NCBI RefSeq assembly: GCF_905220565.1
Contig: NC_059414.1
Coordinates: 7,748,001 to 7,812,000 of the forward strand
Length of the DNA: 64,000 nt
Direction of reading: 5' to 3'
Source: Melitaea cinxia
Lineage: Eukaryota; Arthropoda; Insecta; Lepidoptera; Nymphalidae
Part shown: positions 1 through 9,599 of the stretch, piece by piece
Position numbering within the stretch: the first letter of the stretch is position 1
Layout of the letters: each line of letters opens with the position of its first letter
Notes under the pieces: model-generated
The model's input: the letters and a program-made list of their open reading frames with translations, nothing else
Databases searched by the model: none
Told to the model about the DNA's origin: nothing
Position numbers and translations under genes: made by a program

Positions 1-356
1 AAGTCAATTAACGCTTTACAAATCGAGTGCTGCGATCCCCCGTTACAATTACGACATCAGTATTTGTCTGATAAATTTCTTTTTCGCCGTCTACAGCTTT
101 CCAATCATCCCCTTATTAAAAAAAATTCATCTTTTAGCTTACTTTGTGTCGAATCACCGTACTGGATTCATAAATCCAATCCATATTTAGTCAACAGCTA
201 TTATAAGTTCAAATCTCTTTCTGCACCTTTACATCAATCTAACATGCTACCTTTGTTATCTTGTCCCTACGAATCTCTCATTCTATCGCCACAAATATTG
301 AATATGGGTATATCTAAGTCGGATTTTGTAATAGCTAATGAAAAATTTAATACAAT
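1..356 (+). pseudogene. Non-LTR retrotransposon ORF2 fragment upstream of RNase H (continues after the 357-4409 insertion)
   Basis: One reading frame is open from base 1 to the insertion point. It begins with a stretch resembling the region between the reverse transcriptase and RNase H of jockey/R1-type insect LINEs (ECCDPPLQLRHQYLSDKF). The frame is cut at 355-356 by a DNA transposon and resumes at 4412, where RNase H starts. Deleting 357-4411 restores one uninterrupted frame across the junction, so the element was already present when the DNA transposon landed. The 5' part lies outside the window. Superfamily assignment is by motif resemblance only. Confidence 0.75.
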
Positions 357-372
357 TGGCTACTTGACAGTT
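357..372 (+). repeat. Left terminal inverted repeat of the ISL2EU-like element
   Basis: Sixteen bases that match the inverse of 4394-4409 at 15 positions. The AT just outside (355-356) is repeated at 4410-4411. Confidence 0.88.
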
Positions 373-664
373 TTCGGAAAATTAATTTAAAATTTTCCTA
401 GGTTTATTTTATACCTCTTACAACTAATCATCTTTCCAAAAAAGCCTTATTTTATAGAGAAAATCAAAACTTTCATTCAATGATTTTAAATTCGCGCCAA
501 AACTGTCAGTCACGTGACACTTGGGGGCTGTGACGTCATATTTCACAAAACAAAACAATCTAATACGACGCTCTAATCGAGTACATTGCATTGATCTAAA
601 TAAGCTCTAACGTGTATATTATTTTGAGTACAAATTTCAGATTTTATAAATAATACCTACTGAA

Positions 665-2659
665 ATGACAAGTTATAAGACGTGTGCCGTCCCTATGTGC
701 AAGAGTACGACAATTAAATGTCCTAACTCCTAATAAATTATTTATACACGTCCCAAAATGTCCTAAACGTCGAAAGCAGTGGATACAGTTAACACGCCGA
801 GACCCGCAGTTTACATCTGATAAATCTGCGATTTTCTTTTGTGAAGACCATTTCGATGTAAGTATTAAGAAGAAATGAACTTAACCTGTTATCTTCAGAA
901 AATAAACCTAACCTTTTTGTACCTAAATCAGTGACATGAATAAAAAGTAATTAAATATATTTTTGTGTCTTTTTACAGCTACCTAATGATATGGAAAATT
1001 ACATTAAATACAGTGTTATGGGTTCTGTTGGTAAAATAAGAATGAAGCCAGATTGTTTGCCGTCAAAATTTCAGTGTCAACCAGACAGAATAAAACGTAC
1101 TGCACCTCCACAGCCTCGATCAGCTGTAATCAAAAGACGACGTATGGACGTGATGCAAGAAATATTTACTAAGGAAACTGAAATACCATCAATATCAGGC
1201 ATGACGAGCAATAGCGGTTAGTTCAGTGATTTAAAAATAGATTTGTTTTTCAAGTTTCATCTGTATTAATTACCTAGTTCTTAAGTTGTAGAGCACTTTG
1301 GCCATGTATACCTTTACATGTTAGAAATAATATATTTTGATTTTTTTAGATTTTCTTTCTGCTGCCACAAAGGATGACTGCAGTAATTTTCAAGATCAGG
1401 CAACACAAGTATGTCCTGAAACAACTGATAAATTAATCCAAGCATGTTTGTCTGCAAAGATTAGAAGCAAGTTTGTACAAACTTCTAATCAAGCTAAGGA
1501 TAAGAATACTTCCCCTTTAAAGCCTGATATCATGAGCACTGCAACATCACCTTTTAAAATAAAGTCTCAAGTTAAATCTGCAAGCAATACAAACGTCAGG
1601 AGAAAATTACTGCTGAGTGAAAAGTTAGAAGTGTCATCATCAAACAGTTCATCGCCATCAAAATATTTACAATCGAATACTGACACTTCACCATCGGTTC
1701 AGTCCTCACTTATAATGACAGCAACTAGCAGTGACCAAGAAACTCAAAGTGAATTATTGGAATTAAAAAGGAAAGTTGAAATAGAAAATCTATGCCGTGT
1801 GTCTATTGAAAATACTATAAGATTAATTAAGAATAATCCACGATATTATATAGGAATTTCGAAGGATTGTTATTTTTTAATTGACATTATATTAAAACAT
1901 ACAAAGCTTCCTGAAGAACACATATTATTATGTTTGAAAAAAATTAGATTAAATACACCATTTTCTGAGCTTGGAGATCAATTTAGTATGTCTCTATCTT
2001 ATGCAAGTAAAATTTTCATGAAATCTGTAGTTCTTATTGCAAGTGTATTACATTCATTTATAATTAAACCAAATAAAAGGTCAGTAAAACGAAATTTACC
2101 AATGGCGTTTAGACATAAATACCATAATGTTTACTGCATTATTGACTGTTTTGAAATTGAAATACAGAAACCATCAAAATCTGTAGAGCAGGCTTTAACA
2201 TGGTCAGAATATAAGAAAGCAAACACTGCCAAATACTTGATCAGTAGTACCCCTGATGGTATTATCAATTATATTTCACCTGGATACAGTGGCAGAATAA
2301 CTGATGTTTTATTAGTACAGAACTGCAGCTTTTTAGATTGTTTAGAACCAGGTATGTCTATACTTGCAGATAGAGGATTTAAACATATAGAAGAACATTT
2401 ACTGCAAAAAGGAATTCATTTAGAAAGACCTCCAAGTGTTTCATCTAATTGTAAATTATCAAAACAGGAGGTAATTAAAACAAAACAAATAGCGAGTTTA
2501 AGGATTCATATTGAGAGAATTATAAGACGTTTGCGAGAATTCTCTATGTTAAAACCTCATTCTTTAATTAATATGAAATTATTGAAATATTTGGACGAAT
2601 GTGTTGTTATTGCATGTGCATTGATTAACCTACAGGATAGTATAATTAAAAATAAATGA
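665..2659 (+). pseudogene. THAP-domain DDE transposase of the ISL2EU-like element, one frameshift
   Basis: Three exons fit GT-AG rules and join in frame: 665-857, 979-1216 and 1350-2659, about 579 codons. Exon 1 encodes a THAP zinc finger (C2CH): CAVPMC at the start and FFCEDHF at the end. Exon 2 carries the conserved post-THAP stretch ending near SKFQCQPDR and a basic KRRR patch, a likely nuclear signal. Exon 3 contains a DDE_Tnp_4 catalytic domain: candidate acids are in IDCFEI, ILADRGF and IHIERII, so the triad looks intact. The lesion is in exon 1 around 720-735: the ATG frame (665) runs into TAA after CPNS while the rest of THAP is one base out, so one extra base is present. It could be a mutation or a sequencing error; everything downstream is open. 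Role: binds the transposon ends and cuts and joins DNA. Confidence 0.85.
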
Positions 2660-2679
2660 TTTTCAAAAATTAAATCTTT

Positions 2680-4108
2680 TTATTTGGTACTATTATATAA
2701 TAGTGGATAAACATTTTTTTTCCAGAAAAATTCCAATTTACAGAGTAAATCTATTACATATTCAGAATTGTAATCTAGAGGCACAACATTGATCTCATTA
2801 TTCGTTTCAAAATTCCATGATGCCACACAGAATAAACACTTTTTTAATCCAGTTAAGTGCATCTGCAGTTGCACTTGTGCGAAGTACTTAGCAGTGACTT
2901 GGTTGTTCGAAACATATGTTTTTGAAGTTTTTTCATTTATTGGACATTTTATTTCTAATACAGTATCACCATTCAAAATTCCATCAGGCGATGCTGCTAT
3001 CATAGGGTATTCTTGACATATGAACAGGCCACACTGAGAAATCTTACCAAGTTGTTCCGTTAATATATTTTTTACGAGATCTTCTAACTTTCTGCCCCTT
3101 TTCATAGCTATAGTATCAGGCACTTTTGCACCCATTAATATTGCAATTAATGAGCCATCTGATGTTTTACAGCGAGTCACATCAAATGCTTTTGATGCTG
3201 TAATTCTCGCATAGCGAAGCTCATACCATGCTGGACTTTTATGCTGCAGGTATGTTATCCTTTCTGCTTCACTAACATTCTTTTCTGTAAACACTAAACG
3301 TATTTTGTTTATAAATTGATTACAGTCATTTTCTGAATTAAATTTGTGACTCAAATTGTGCAATGAGAGCAACTGAACTATGTCATCTTCATAATCAAGC
3401 TGATGTTTTAAAATTTGACAATTCTGCAATTTCCTTTTTTTACTTTCTGTTAAAAATTCACAGAATACACTTCCATCCTGTTGGATAAATAAAGAACTGT
3501 TATTGCTAGCCATTTCTTTGATTTTCATATATTTTAGAGTGCTGCCCACTTTAGACAGTTTCGATTTCTTCCAATAACATGCAACAGCTGTGCACGATGG
3601 CTCCTCACTTCTTCTATGAGTCCACATTAAAAAAGCCACTGCATGTTTGCAGCCACCTTTAGAGGCAGGGCAGTCAGCACACTGGACACTTTGTACTATT
3701 CCTTCTTTTTCATCGATGACCATGGACACTGAGTATGGTTGTTGACGAACTTTGTGTTCAGGACAAATTTTGCACTTTATTACACACAAGTTTGCCTTCC
3801 GCTTTAGTTGGACATACCCTATAGCGTCATCACCATAAGACTCTCGCGACGATCTGAAATTATAAACATAACCTACATGTAATATAAATTATTTCACAAA
3901 ATATTAACTGAATATTATATATAACTATCGTCTTTTACAAATAAATTATATACTATTACTTTCTATAAATCAATACTTACACAGAAGTTTTTGCATTCCG
4001 AAACTCGGCAGAGCAAAAGTCAGGATTGCATGAAAAATAATTTGCGACCATAAATGAATCCAGTTTAGGCAAATTTGTACTATCAGGTTTTATATAGCCT
4101 GACTCCAT
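2680..4108 (-). CDS. SWIM zinc finger plus YqaJ-type nuclease, accessory protein of the ISL2EU-like element
   Basis: Two exons, 4108-3981 and 3853-2680, join in frame (128 + 1174 nt) to give a complete 433-residue protein. The ATG at 4106-4108 lies close to the left side of this transcription unit, and the donor GTAAGT and acceptor TTTCAG are good. The N-terminal third contains a SWIM-type zinc finger (QCADCPASKGGCKHAV, CxxC followed by CxH). The C-terminal half is a YqaJ / lambda-exonuclease-like domain: SPAWYELRYARITAS at its start, then EYPMIAASPDGIL and VLEIKCP, which supply the acidic and lysine residues of a PD-(D/E)XK nuclease (D, E, K in the last two motifs). The frame is intact. In related elements such proteins accompany the transposase; their exact role in transposition is not settled. 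It converges on the transposase gene. Confidence 0.88.
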
Positions 4109-4393
4109 TTCGTGGATTCTTCTTACGAGTAAAAATCAAAATATTTTTATGTATTTTCTCAGAAAATAGGGAACGATCAAACGATGTCAAACAAGTTTGT
4201 GAAATGTGACGTCACACGAGTGTTAATCATGGCTGCCCGCGTTTCGAACCGTGGCCGTCTTGCGTTTCGATTCACTTAGTTTATTTTCCAAAAATAAAAT
4301 ATTAACAATGCATTTTAATGCAAAAAAAATATTGTGTAATTACTTTTTACCCATAAGCTAGCTTATAACATATATTTTATATTTTATTGTTAC

Positions 4394-4409
4394 AACTGTC
4401 AAATAGCCA
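4394..4409 (-). repeat. Right terminal inverted repeat of the ISL2EU-like element
   Basis: Inverse partner of 357-372; the only difference is a C/T change at the seventh base. Similarity stops directly inside the repeat, so the inverted repeats are short. Confidence 0.88.
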
Positions 4410-4411
4410 AT

Positions 4412-5310
4412 TATTAACAAAAAATTTAAAAACTTCCACCTGATATTTACTGATGCTTCGAAACATGATGCTAACGGTAGGTGTAGAAATCATTCACCGC
4501 CAGTATAATATTGTACAGAAGGTAAAACTCCCACCAGTCTTCTGTTTTTTCTGGAGAGTGCTTTGGTATCTTCAAAACCTTAGAATATATAATATTAGCT
4601 AAGCTCAATAACTCAATAATTTTTTGTGATTCACTTAGTTCTTTACAAGCGTTAGAAAAGTACCCGTTTAAAATTAAGCAGCACAATCCCATAATATTCT
4701 CTTATGTCTCATATATATATCTCATTTATATATCTATATGCTTATCAAAAACTTAAAATATTTAATTTTCTTGGATTTCTGGTTATTCTGGAATCCAAGG
4801 AAATGTAATTGCAGACGTTCTTGCTAATGAAGCGATTTCATGTGGTGACCTTGTTCCATATAAGATTTACTGCTTAGATTTCTTATCAATACCTAAACTC
4901 ATTTTGACACATCTTAGAAGACATTATGGGAAAAAAGTAGTAAAGAAAAGGGTATTATTATTACTCTTTTCAGCCTGATATTCTATCAAAACCATGGTTC
5001 TTCTCAATGAATTTTAATAGGAGGTGGTCTAGTATCTAGTAGTCTAGTATTTCGAGATTGAGCCATTGAGATTGGATTGAGACTTGGCCATAATTGTACA
5101 CCTGCTCATCTTGCTAAGCTTAAAATTACTAACGACTCTTCTTGTTTGTGTGGTTGTAAAACAAGCGATGGAAATCATTTTTTCTTTTCTTGTACTTTAT
5201 ATAATCCTATCGATTTCCTGAAATCCTTACTAGCATATCAAATCCCTTTTCCAACCTCAATTTCTTGTCTTTTATTTATTAAAAAAAAAAATATTACATA
5301 TATAAAATAA
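4412..5310 (+). pseudogene. Non-LTR retrotransposon RNase H and 3' end (continuation of 1-356)
   Basis: The frame resumes directly after the transposon insertion. RNase H motifs are visible in shifting frames: IFTDASK (about 4442-4462), DSLSSLQAL (about 4630), and WISGYSGIQGNVIADVLANEA (about 4770-4835). The C-terminal zinc-knuckle-like tail typical of jockey/R1 ORF2 follows: LGHNCTPAHLAKLKI and CLCGCKTSDGNHFFFSC (5083-5200). Several stops and frameshifts mark it as dead. It ends in an A-rich tract near 5280-5310, presumably the LINE tail. An antisense open frame at 4471-4692 is a by-product. Confidence 0.8.
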
Positions 5311-5499
5311 TTTCAAATTATATGTATAATTATTAATAATATAGAAATTTAAATATTTATCACATTAAATATGCAATCACATTAAAATGGCATTATTTGG
5401 TTTAGTTTTTATATTATTAGTAGATAAAGTAAAAAAGGGCAGATTCCATACCATCTTCGTATAATTAAAATAATTACCTACTTTTATTAAAAATCAAAA

Positions 5500-5680
5500 T
5501 CAAAAATAGCTTTATTCAAATAGGCTCCAAGAGTACTTTCGAATCGTCATTTTACAAATTAAAACTTTAAAAATTAATTATTATTTTTGTAAAAGTGAAG
5601 CTACCACCGATTCGGAATGTAGATACTGCAGAGAAGAATCGGCAAGAAACTCCGCAGTTACTCTTTTGAAAATAATGGCT
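5500..5680 (+). repeat. Lepidopteran interspersed repeat (GGCAAGAAACTCCGCAGTTA type)
   Basis: A short non-coding block containing a CTGCAGAGAAGAATCGGC stretch followed by AAGAAACTCCGCAGTTACTC. A second, inverted copy lies at 44450-44545. I recognise this as a common lepidopteran repeat tail but cannot name the parent element. Confidence 0.6.
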
Positions 5681-5688
5681 AAGATCTA

Positions 5689-6382
5689 GATTAGGTAAAA
5701 CCGAATTAGAAAAACCGAATTATGGGGTTTTTTTGGGTGTGGAGGGTGGAGGGTGTAGGGGAATCTATACAAGGTAACACTGTCACACCTCAAAACCCCA
5801 TGGTTATGGAGATATCCATGGTTAAAGTTTTGAGGTTAGAAGAAGAATTTAAAGCTATTATAATACCTTTGAGCTCGTACTGTTTGCATTGTGTGACAAA
5901 TCGACACTTTTAAACAAAATAACGCGTCAGACATAATATTCTAATAAAATTAGTAACATTGCGTGCTAGAATATAGGTTTAGAAATTCGAAAAATACCCA
6001 AAACCGAATCGGAGCACCCCACTGTCCACGTGGTCTTGGTCTGTCCTACCCCTAGAGTGTTTTTTTTTTGTGCCGCGGAGGCGCGGAGGGAGGGCAGCCC
6101 TCGCCCACCGTGCGAAAGCGCGCGAACGAATGCGTAGAGGAGCGGCTGAACGGAGCATGAGTGAGCGTGCTTTCGCACGCAAGGGCGGAAGGGCTGCACT
6201 TCCCGCAGCGCCGGAGCCAAGCGTTCCTCTAACTTTCGAAATTCTTCTTCTAACCTCAAAACTTTAACCATGGATATCTCCATAACCATGGGGTTCCGAG
6301 GTGTGATAGTGGTACCAGGGGTAGCGTTCCCCACCCTCTCCCCCCATCCCCCCACGGTCCCGAAATTCGGTTTTACCTAATC
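5689..6382. mobile_element. Long-TIR MITE with a GC-rich core
   Basis: The two ends are inverted copies of each other over roughly 165 bp. They start GATTAGGTAAAACCGAATT and include a conserved block with CCATGGTTATGGAGATATCC. A TA is present on both outer sides (5687-5688, 6383-6384), which fits a Tc1/mariner-type TA duplication. Between the arms is a 150-bp GC-rich core (about 6070-6225) very unlike its surroundings. The arms are open in both directions only because of composition; no transposase is encoded. A related copy lies at 23817-24276. Confidence 0.75.
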
Positions 6383-6762
6383 TAAAGCTTTACCAAAATA
6401 ATATATAAACTGTGTTTTAGAACAAAATTAGAAACATGTTGCATGAAATACAGCGTCACTAAGTCCACACATCTTTATCAACTATGTAATGTAATCCTGC
6501 ACCGAGTAATAAGCTTTATCTATTAATTTTTTTTAATAAAAACTTTACATTTATGTTGAGACAATTCCAAAATCGTTTGTGGTATTTTATTACCATAAAG
6601 TTTATTACCATAAAGGGGGCCCTTGACGGTCAGTTCAACTGATCAGTTTAACTGATCAGTTTTACGCGCTCTCCGAAATTTGATCGTGAGTGTAGAACCA
6701 TCGCTCCAGAGTTTTAACTGACGACGCGCCACGTAAATCCATCCCGGCGCGTCGCGCCGAAC
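6383..6762. other. Non-coding spacer with AACTGATCAGTTT direct repeats
   Basis: No gene is seen. Near 6632-6662 the palindromic motif AACTGATCAGTTT occurs twice in tandem. The sequence then becomes GC-richer up to the hAT insertion at 6763. The motif resembles the inverse of a stretch near 9605-9630, so it may be one end of an older disrupted element. Confidence 0.4.
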
Positions 6763-7184
6763 TAGGATTGTTGATGAAATATCGATATATCGAAATATCG
6801 ATATTTATTACTAATACTTTTTTGGACGATATATTGATAGTTCGATATTGAAATTTTAATATCGACACTCGATATTTTGAAGTAAAACTTCTTTACGCAC
6901 ACTTGACTTAGGAAGTAGGCTGGTAAATACGTACTGAGAGTGTTACGAAAAGTGTGATCAGGCGAGGCAAACGGAAGTTGAGAGGGACACATTAGTTAGT
7001 GAAAGTAGAAAGAGAGAGAGACTTATGTTTTGTAACGCTTCGTTTTTTTTAAGTAAATTTTTATCATTTTATTTTTTCTCGTCAATTATTTTAACTAGAA
7101 CATAATGATAAGTTTATTATGTTCTAGTTTAATCCACTAACTTCTTCTAATCTACTGAACTTTATTTACACTACATTATTTTTT

Positions 7185-7649
7185 AACCGACTTCCAAAAA
7201 AAGAGGAGGTTCTCATTCGACTGTATTTTTTAAAATATGTATGTTACTTTAGAACTTTTGACTGGGTGGACCGATTTCGACAATTTTTTTTTTAATCGAA
7301 AGATGTTGCGTGTGATTTGGTCCCACTAAAATTTATTTAAGATCTAACAACTGCTTTTGGAGTTATATCTAATAATGCGATTTTACTTGACTACTTTTTC
7401 GTCGACCTACGTTGTATTATACCGCATAACTTTTTACTGCGTGTACCGATTTTGATGATTTTTAATTTAATTGAAAGCTGGTGTTTATCATGCGGTTATA
7501 TTTAAATTTCGTCGAGATCTGATTACAACTTTTGGAGTTATCTTTGATCACGCGTATTTACTTGACTATTTTTTTTTTTTGTCTACCTACGTTGTATTAC
7601 TTGTCGATGTAGTTGAAGTCGGTTTTTTTTTCGTTTGCGAGCAAAGACT
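7185..7649 (+). repeat. AACCGACTTC...GAAGTCGGTT repeat, copy 1
   Basis: A MITE-like repeat starting AACCGACTTCC followed by a GGAGGTTCTCATTCG block and ending GAAGTCGGTTTTT plus GCGAGCAAA. The inverted CCGACTTC / GAAGTCGG pair marks both ends. It interrupts the hAT element: the homologous stretch at 28150-28190 lacks it and supplies an empty site. It has no coding capacity. Confidence 0.75.
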
Positions 7650-7711
7650 ATTTTCTTTTAATTTTCTTATATACTATTTTCTATCATATTTTCTTTTAGT
7701 TTGGTTATTTA

Positions 7712-7930
7712 TATACTAGCTTTTACCTGCGGTTTCGCTCGCTTTGAAGCCATTAAATAAGTAGAGAGATCTTATTTTTCGTAAAATATATATATTTTTA
7801 TATAAAGTATTCTATGTTGCTCTGATACCTCCAAGAATATATATACAAAGTTTCATGATGATCAGTTAAGTAGTTTTTGCGTGAAAGAGTAACAAACAAA
7901 CACATTCACATTTATAATATTAGAAGTAAT
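7712..7930 (+). repeat. Interspersed repeat (ACTAGCTTTTACCTGCGG...TTATAATATTA)
   Basis: A non-coding block containing the GATGATCAGTTAAGTAG and AACAAACAAACAC motifs. The inverted counterpart at 27885-28140 occupies the same position in the sister hAT copy, so this piece was present before the two hAT copies separated. Confidence 0.6.
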
Positions 7931-8024
7931 TGTCCTTAAACGAAATGTAATTTTCGTAGGCGCTTCTCCACACTAAGAAAAAGAAACAACTTCATCCTTA
8001 TGGAACAGACATGAAAATATCATA

Positions 8025-8396
8025 TTGCTCTTGAAAAATTTGTCTAATGACTTTTTGTCACAATTTTTGTTACCTACAATACCTGCTGAATTAAAGCAGT
8101 ATTTATATCAACCAAATATTTCAAAGTCATTAAATGCACTAAAATTTTGGATTGATAGTAAACATTTCACTCTGGTGCTATCGGAAATAGCTGTTGAATA
8201 TTATTTAATCGAAAAAAAAAAAAATAAAGCTGTTAAATATTCGATTTCTTTTACTACATCTATTGCATTTGCACGAATTACTTCTATAATCAATCTTTTA
8301 GTGCCTAATAATCGTAATATTCAAACAACGACGCATATAAAACAACGAGTATTTTTTAAAACTCTTACTGAATATTGGTACACATTGTTTTATTAA
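8025..8396 (+). pseudogene. hAT transposase C-terminal (dimerisation) remnant
   Basis: An open stretch of 123 codons. The segment with LKFWIDSKHF and SIAFARITSIINLLV followed by IKQRVFFKTLTEYW resembles the hAT dimerisation region (tryptophan motif, then the usual SxxSERxFS and RN..L regions), but key residues are altered. The upstream catalytic part is missing. A homologous inverted piece lies at about 26250-26540. Confidence 0.6.
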
Positions 8397-8699
8397 AATT
8401 GAACAATAATTACTTAGAAGCTTACATTTTATTACACTTATAATTTAATTTGTTTTACAAATATACTGAATTATAAACTGTGTAAATTATTTTTGAGCCG
8501 AATTACGGTTGTTTTTTTTTAAACAAAGGCGATTAAATCAAATCGAAAAAAATATCGATATATCGATATTTTAAAAAATATCAACAGCCCTACGTCCAAC
8601 TGCCCGTTTGTGTGTAATCGTCGTTCCAACCAATCGTGTCATTTTGTTCGCAGCGTCCGCGGTGATTGAGAGTGCACTAGTGTAGTTTTTGTATTTAAA

Positions 8700-8830
8700 A
8701 TGTCGGCGACGGTGTCCCCTAGACGAGTCATAGTGACAGAATTTATTAAAAAATATGAAAATTCAGAATGTTTGTGAAAAACAGACGAAAATTCTAAAAT
8801 TTTTAAAAAAAGTTTTATTTTACACACCTA
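8700..8830 (+). pseudogene. Start of a MADF-like ORF, broken after 25 codons
   Basis: An ATG in good context at 8700 opens a 25-codon frame (MSATVSPRRVIVTEFIKKYE then NSECL) that stops at TGA 8775-8777. A one-base shift would carry it into KTDENSKIFKK. The IVTEFIKKY....CLW pattern resembles the first helix of MADF/DNA-binding accessory proteins found in genes and transposons. Assignment is weak; it may belong to an older element disrupted by the hAT insertion just upstream. Confidence 0.35.
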
Positions 8831-8989
8831 CTATTTCATTGCTTACATAGGTACTTTATTAGATTATAATATAATAACTTTTTTTCTTCTTTTTATTTAT
8901 TTATGTATTTTTTATGATAGTGCTAATGATAATAATAAATTCTTTATTTTATTATAAGTATTTGAATGTAGACATTTGTATGTGTAACC

Positions 8990-9150
8990 CAATTTAGATA
9001 ATAAGTTTCCTTCTATGTATGGGTTGTCTGGAAGAAATGGCTAATTAGCCATAAGTCCGCCCATTGTACTTCACTGTCTGTAACTATCTTTATGCTTTGT
9101 TTGTAATATATTTGTGGTGTACAATAAAGTATAAAATAAATAAATAAAAT
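8990..9150 (+). repeat. LINE 3' end
   Basis: Contains the motif series CTGGAAGAAATGGCTAATTA, CCATAAGTCCGCCCATTG and TGTGGTGTACAATAAAG, ending in a TAAA-rich tail. This is the familiar 3' untranslated end of lepidopteran jockey-type LINEs. No coding sequence is attached, so it is a 5'-truncated copy. Confidence 0.6.
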
Positions 9151-9179
9151 ACTATTTTTTTTATACATATTTATATCAT

Positions 9180-9320
9180 ATACATACGGTCGTTTCTTCC
9201 TACAGTAATCAATGTAATGCTTGTGGTATAGGTAACTGCCGGCTGATATAGATACTTTTTTTTATAAATACATATAAATAAGACTTAAAAATAAATAAAT
9301 ACAATCATAATTAATGGCAT
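9180..9320. repeat. SINE-related fragment without its tRNA-like head
   Basis: Shares the blocks around CAATGTAATGCTTGTG and ATACATATAAATAA with the SINE at 39715-39920 but lacks the B-box part. It is followed by TAAATAAATA. Confidence 0.4.
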
Positions 9321-9599
9321 TAACGACACCGTGCATGATCGATTAGCCATTGACATACTTATTACAGATGAGGTACAAATAATAATAAAAACTGTTCATA
9401 TAAAATTATAGATCATTGTAGACTAGTTTATGGCAACAAACAGTAGCCCCTTTAAGAATTAATGTTTCTGCTTCTTAATCAGAATCCATTTTTTTTTTCA
9501 ACAAAAATAGGTAGTACCTACACGTCCTTTAAACAGCCCGGTCGGACGAAAACTGAAGGGCCGGAGTGACGCCAGTCAATGGGCAAATATTTCAACTGA

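Larger units (their letters stand above)
357..4409. mobile_element. Two-gene DNA transposon, ISL2EU-like (THAP-DDE transposase plus YqaJ nuclease)
   Basis: A 4053-bp element bounded by terminal inverted repeats. The left end is TGGCTACTTGACAGTT (357-372); the right end (4394-4409) is its inverse with one mismatch. AT flanks both sides (355-356 and 4410-4411), consistent with a 2-bp target duplication. It holds two convergent genes, a transposase (665-2659, +) and a SWIM/YqaJ protein (4108-2680, -), whose stop codons are about 20 bp apart. This pairing is the hallmark of ISL2EU elements of the IS5/PIF-Harbinger-related group; that naming comes from family knowledge, not from a search. It sits inside a dead LINE. 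Apart from one frameshift in the THAP exon it looks complete and therefore fairly young. Confidence 0.88.
6763..8592 (+). mobile_element. Degraded hAT-type transposon with secondary insertions
   Basis: The ends read TAGGATTGTTGAT on the left and the inverse TAGGGCTGTTGATA on the right, each followed by ATCGATA-rich subterminal repeats (6777-6880 and 8548-8580). The flanking octamers CGCCGAAC and CGTCCAAC agree at 6 of 8 positions, a plausible eroded 8-bp target duplication. The interior holds a hAT transposase C-terminal remnant (8025-8396) and two later repeats (7185-7649 and 7712-7930). An inverted family member lies at 25997-28569 and a fragment at 58438-58618. Confidence 0.72.

Noticed and set aside
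4471..4692. 73-codon minus-strand open frame
   Set aside because: It overlaps the RNase H part of the dead LINE in antisense; the plus strand shows DSLSSLQAL and related motifs.
5722..6355. Short frames with NPMVMEISMVKVLRLEEEF on both strands
   Set aside because: The same peptide appears twice because it is encoded by the MITE's inverted arms; it also recurs at 23817-24276 without a gene context.
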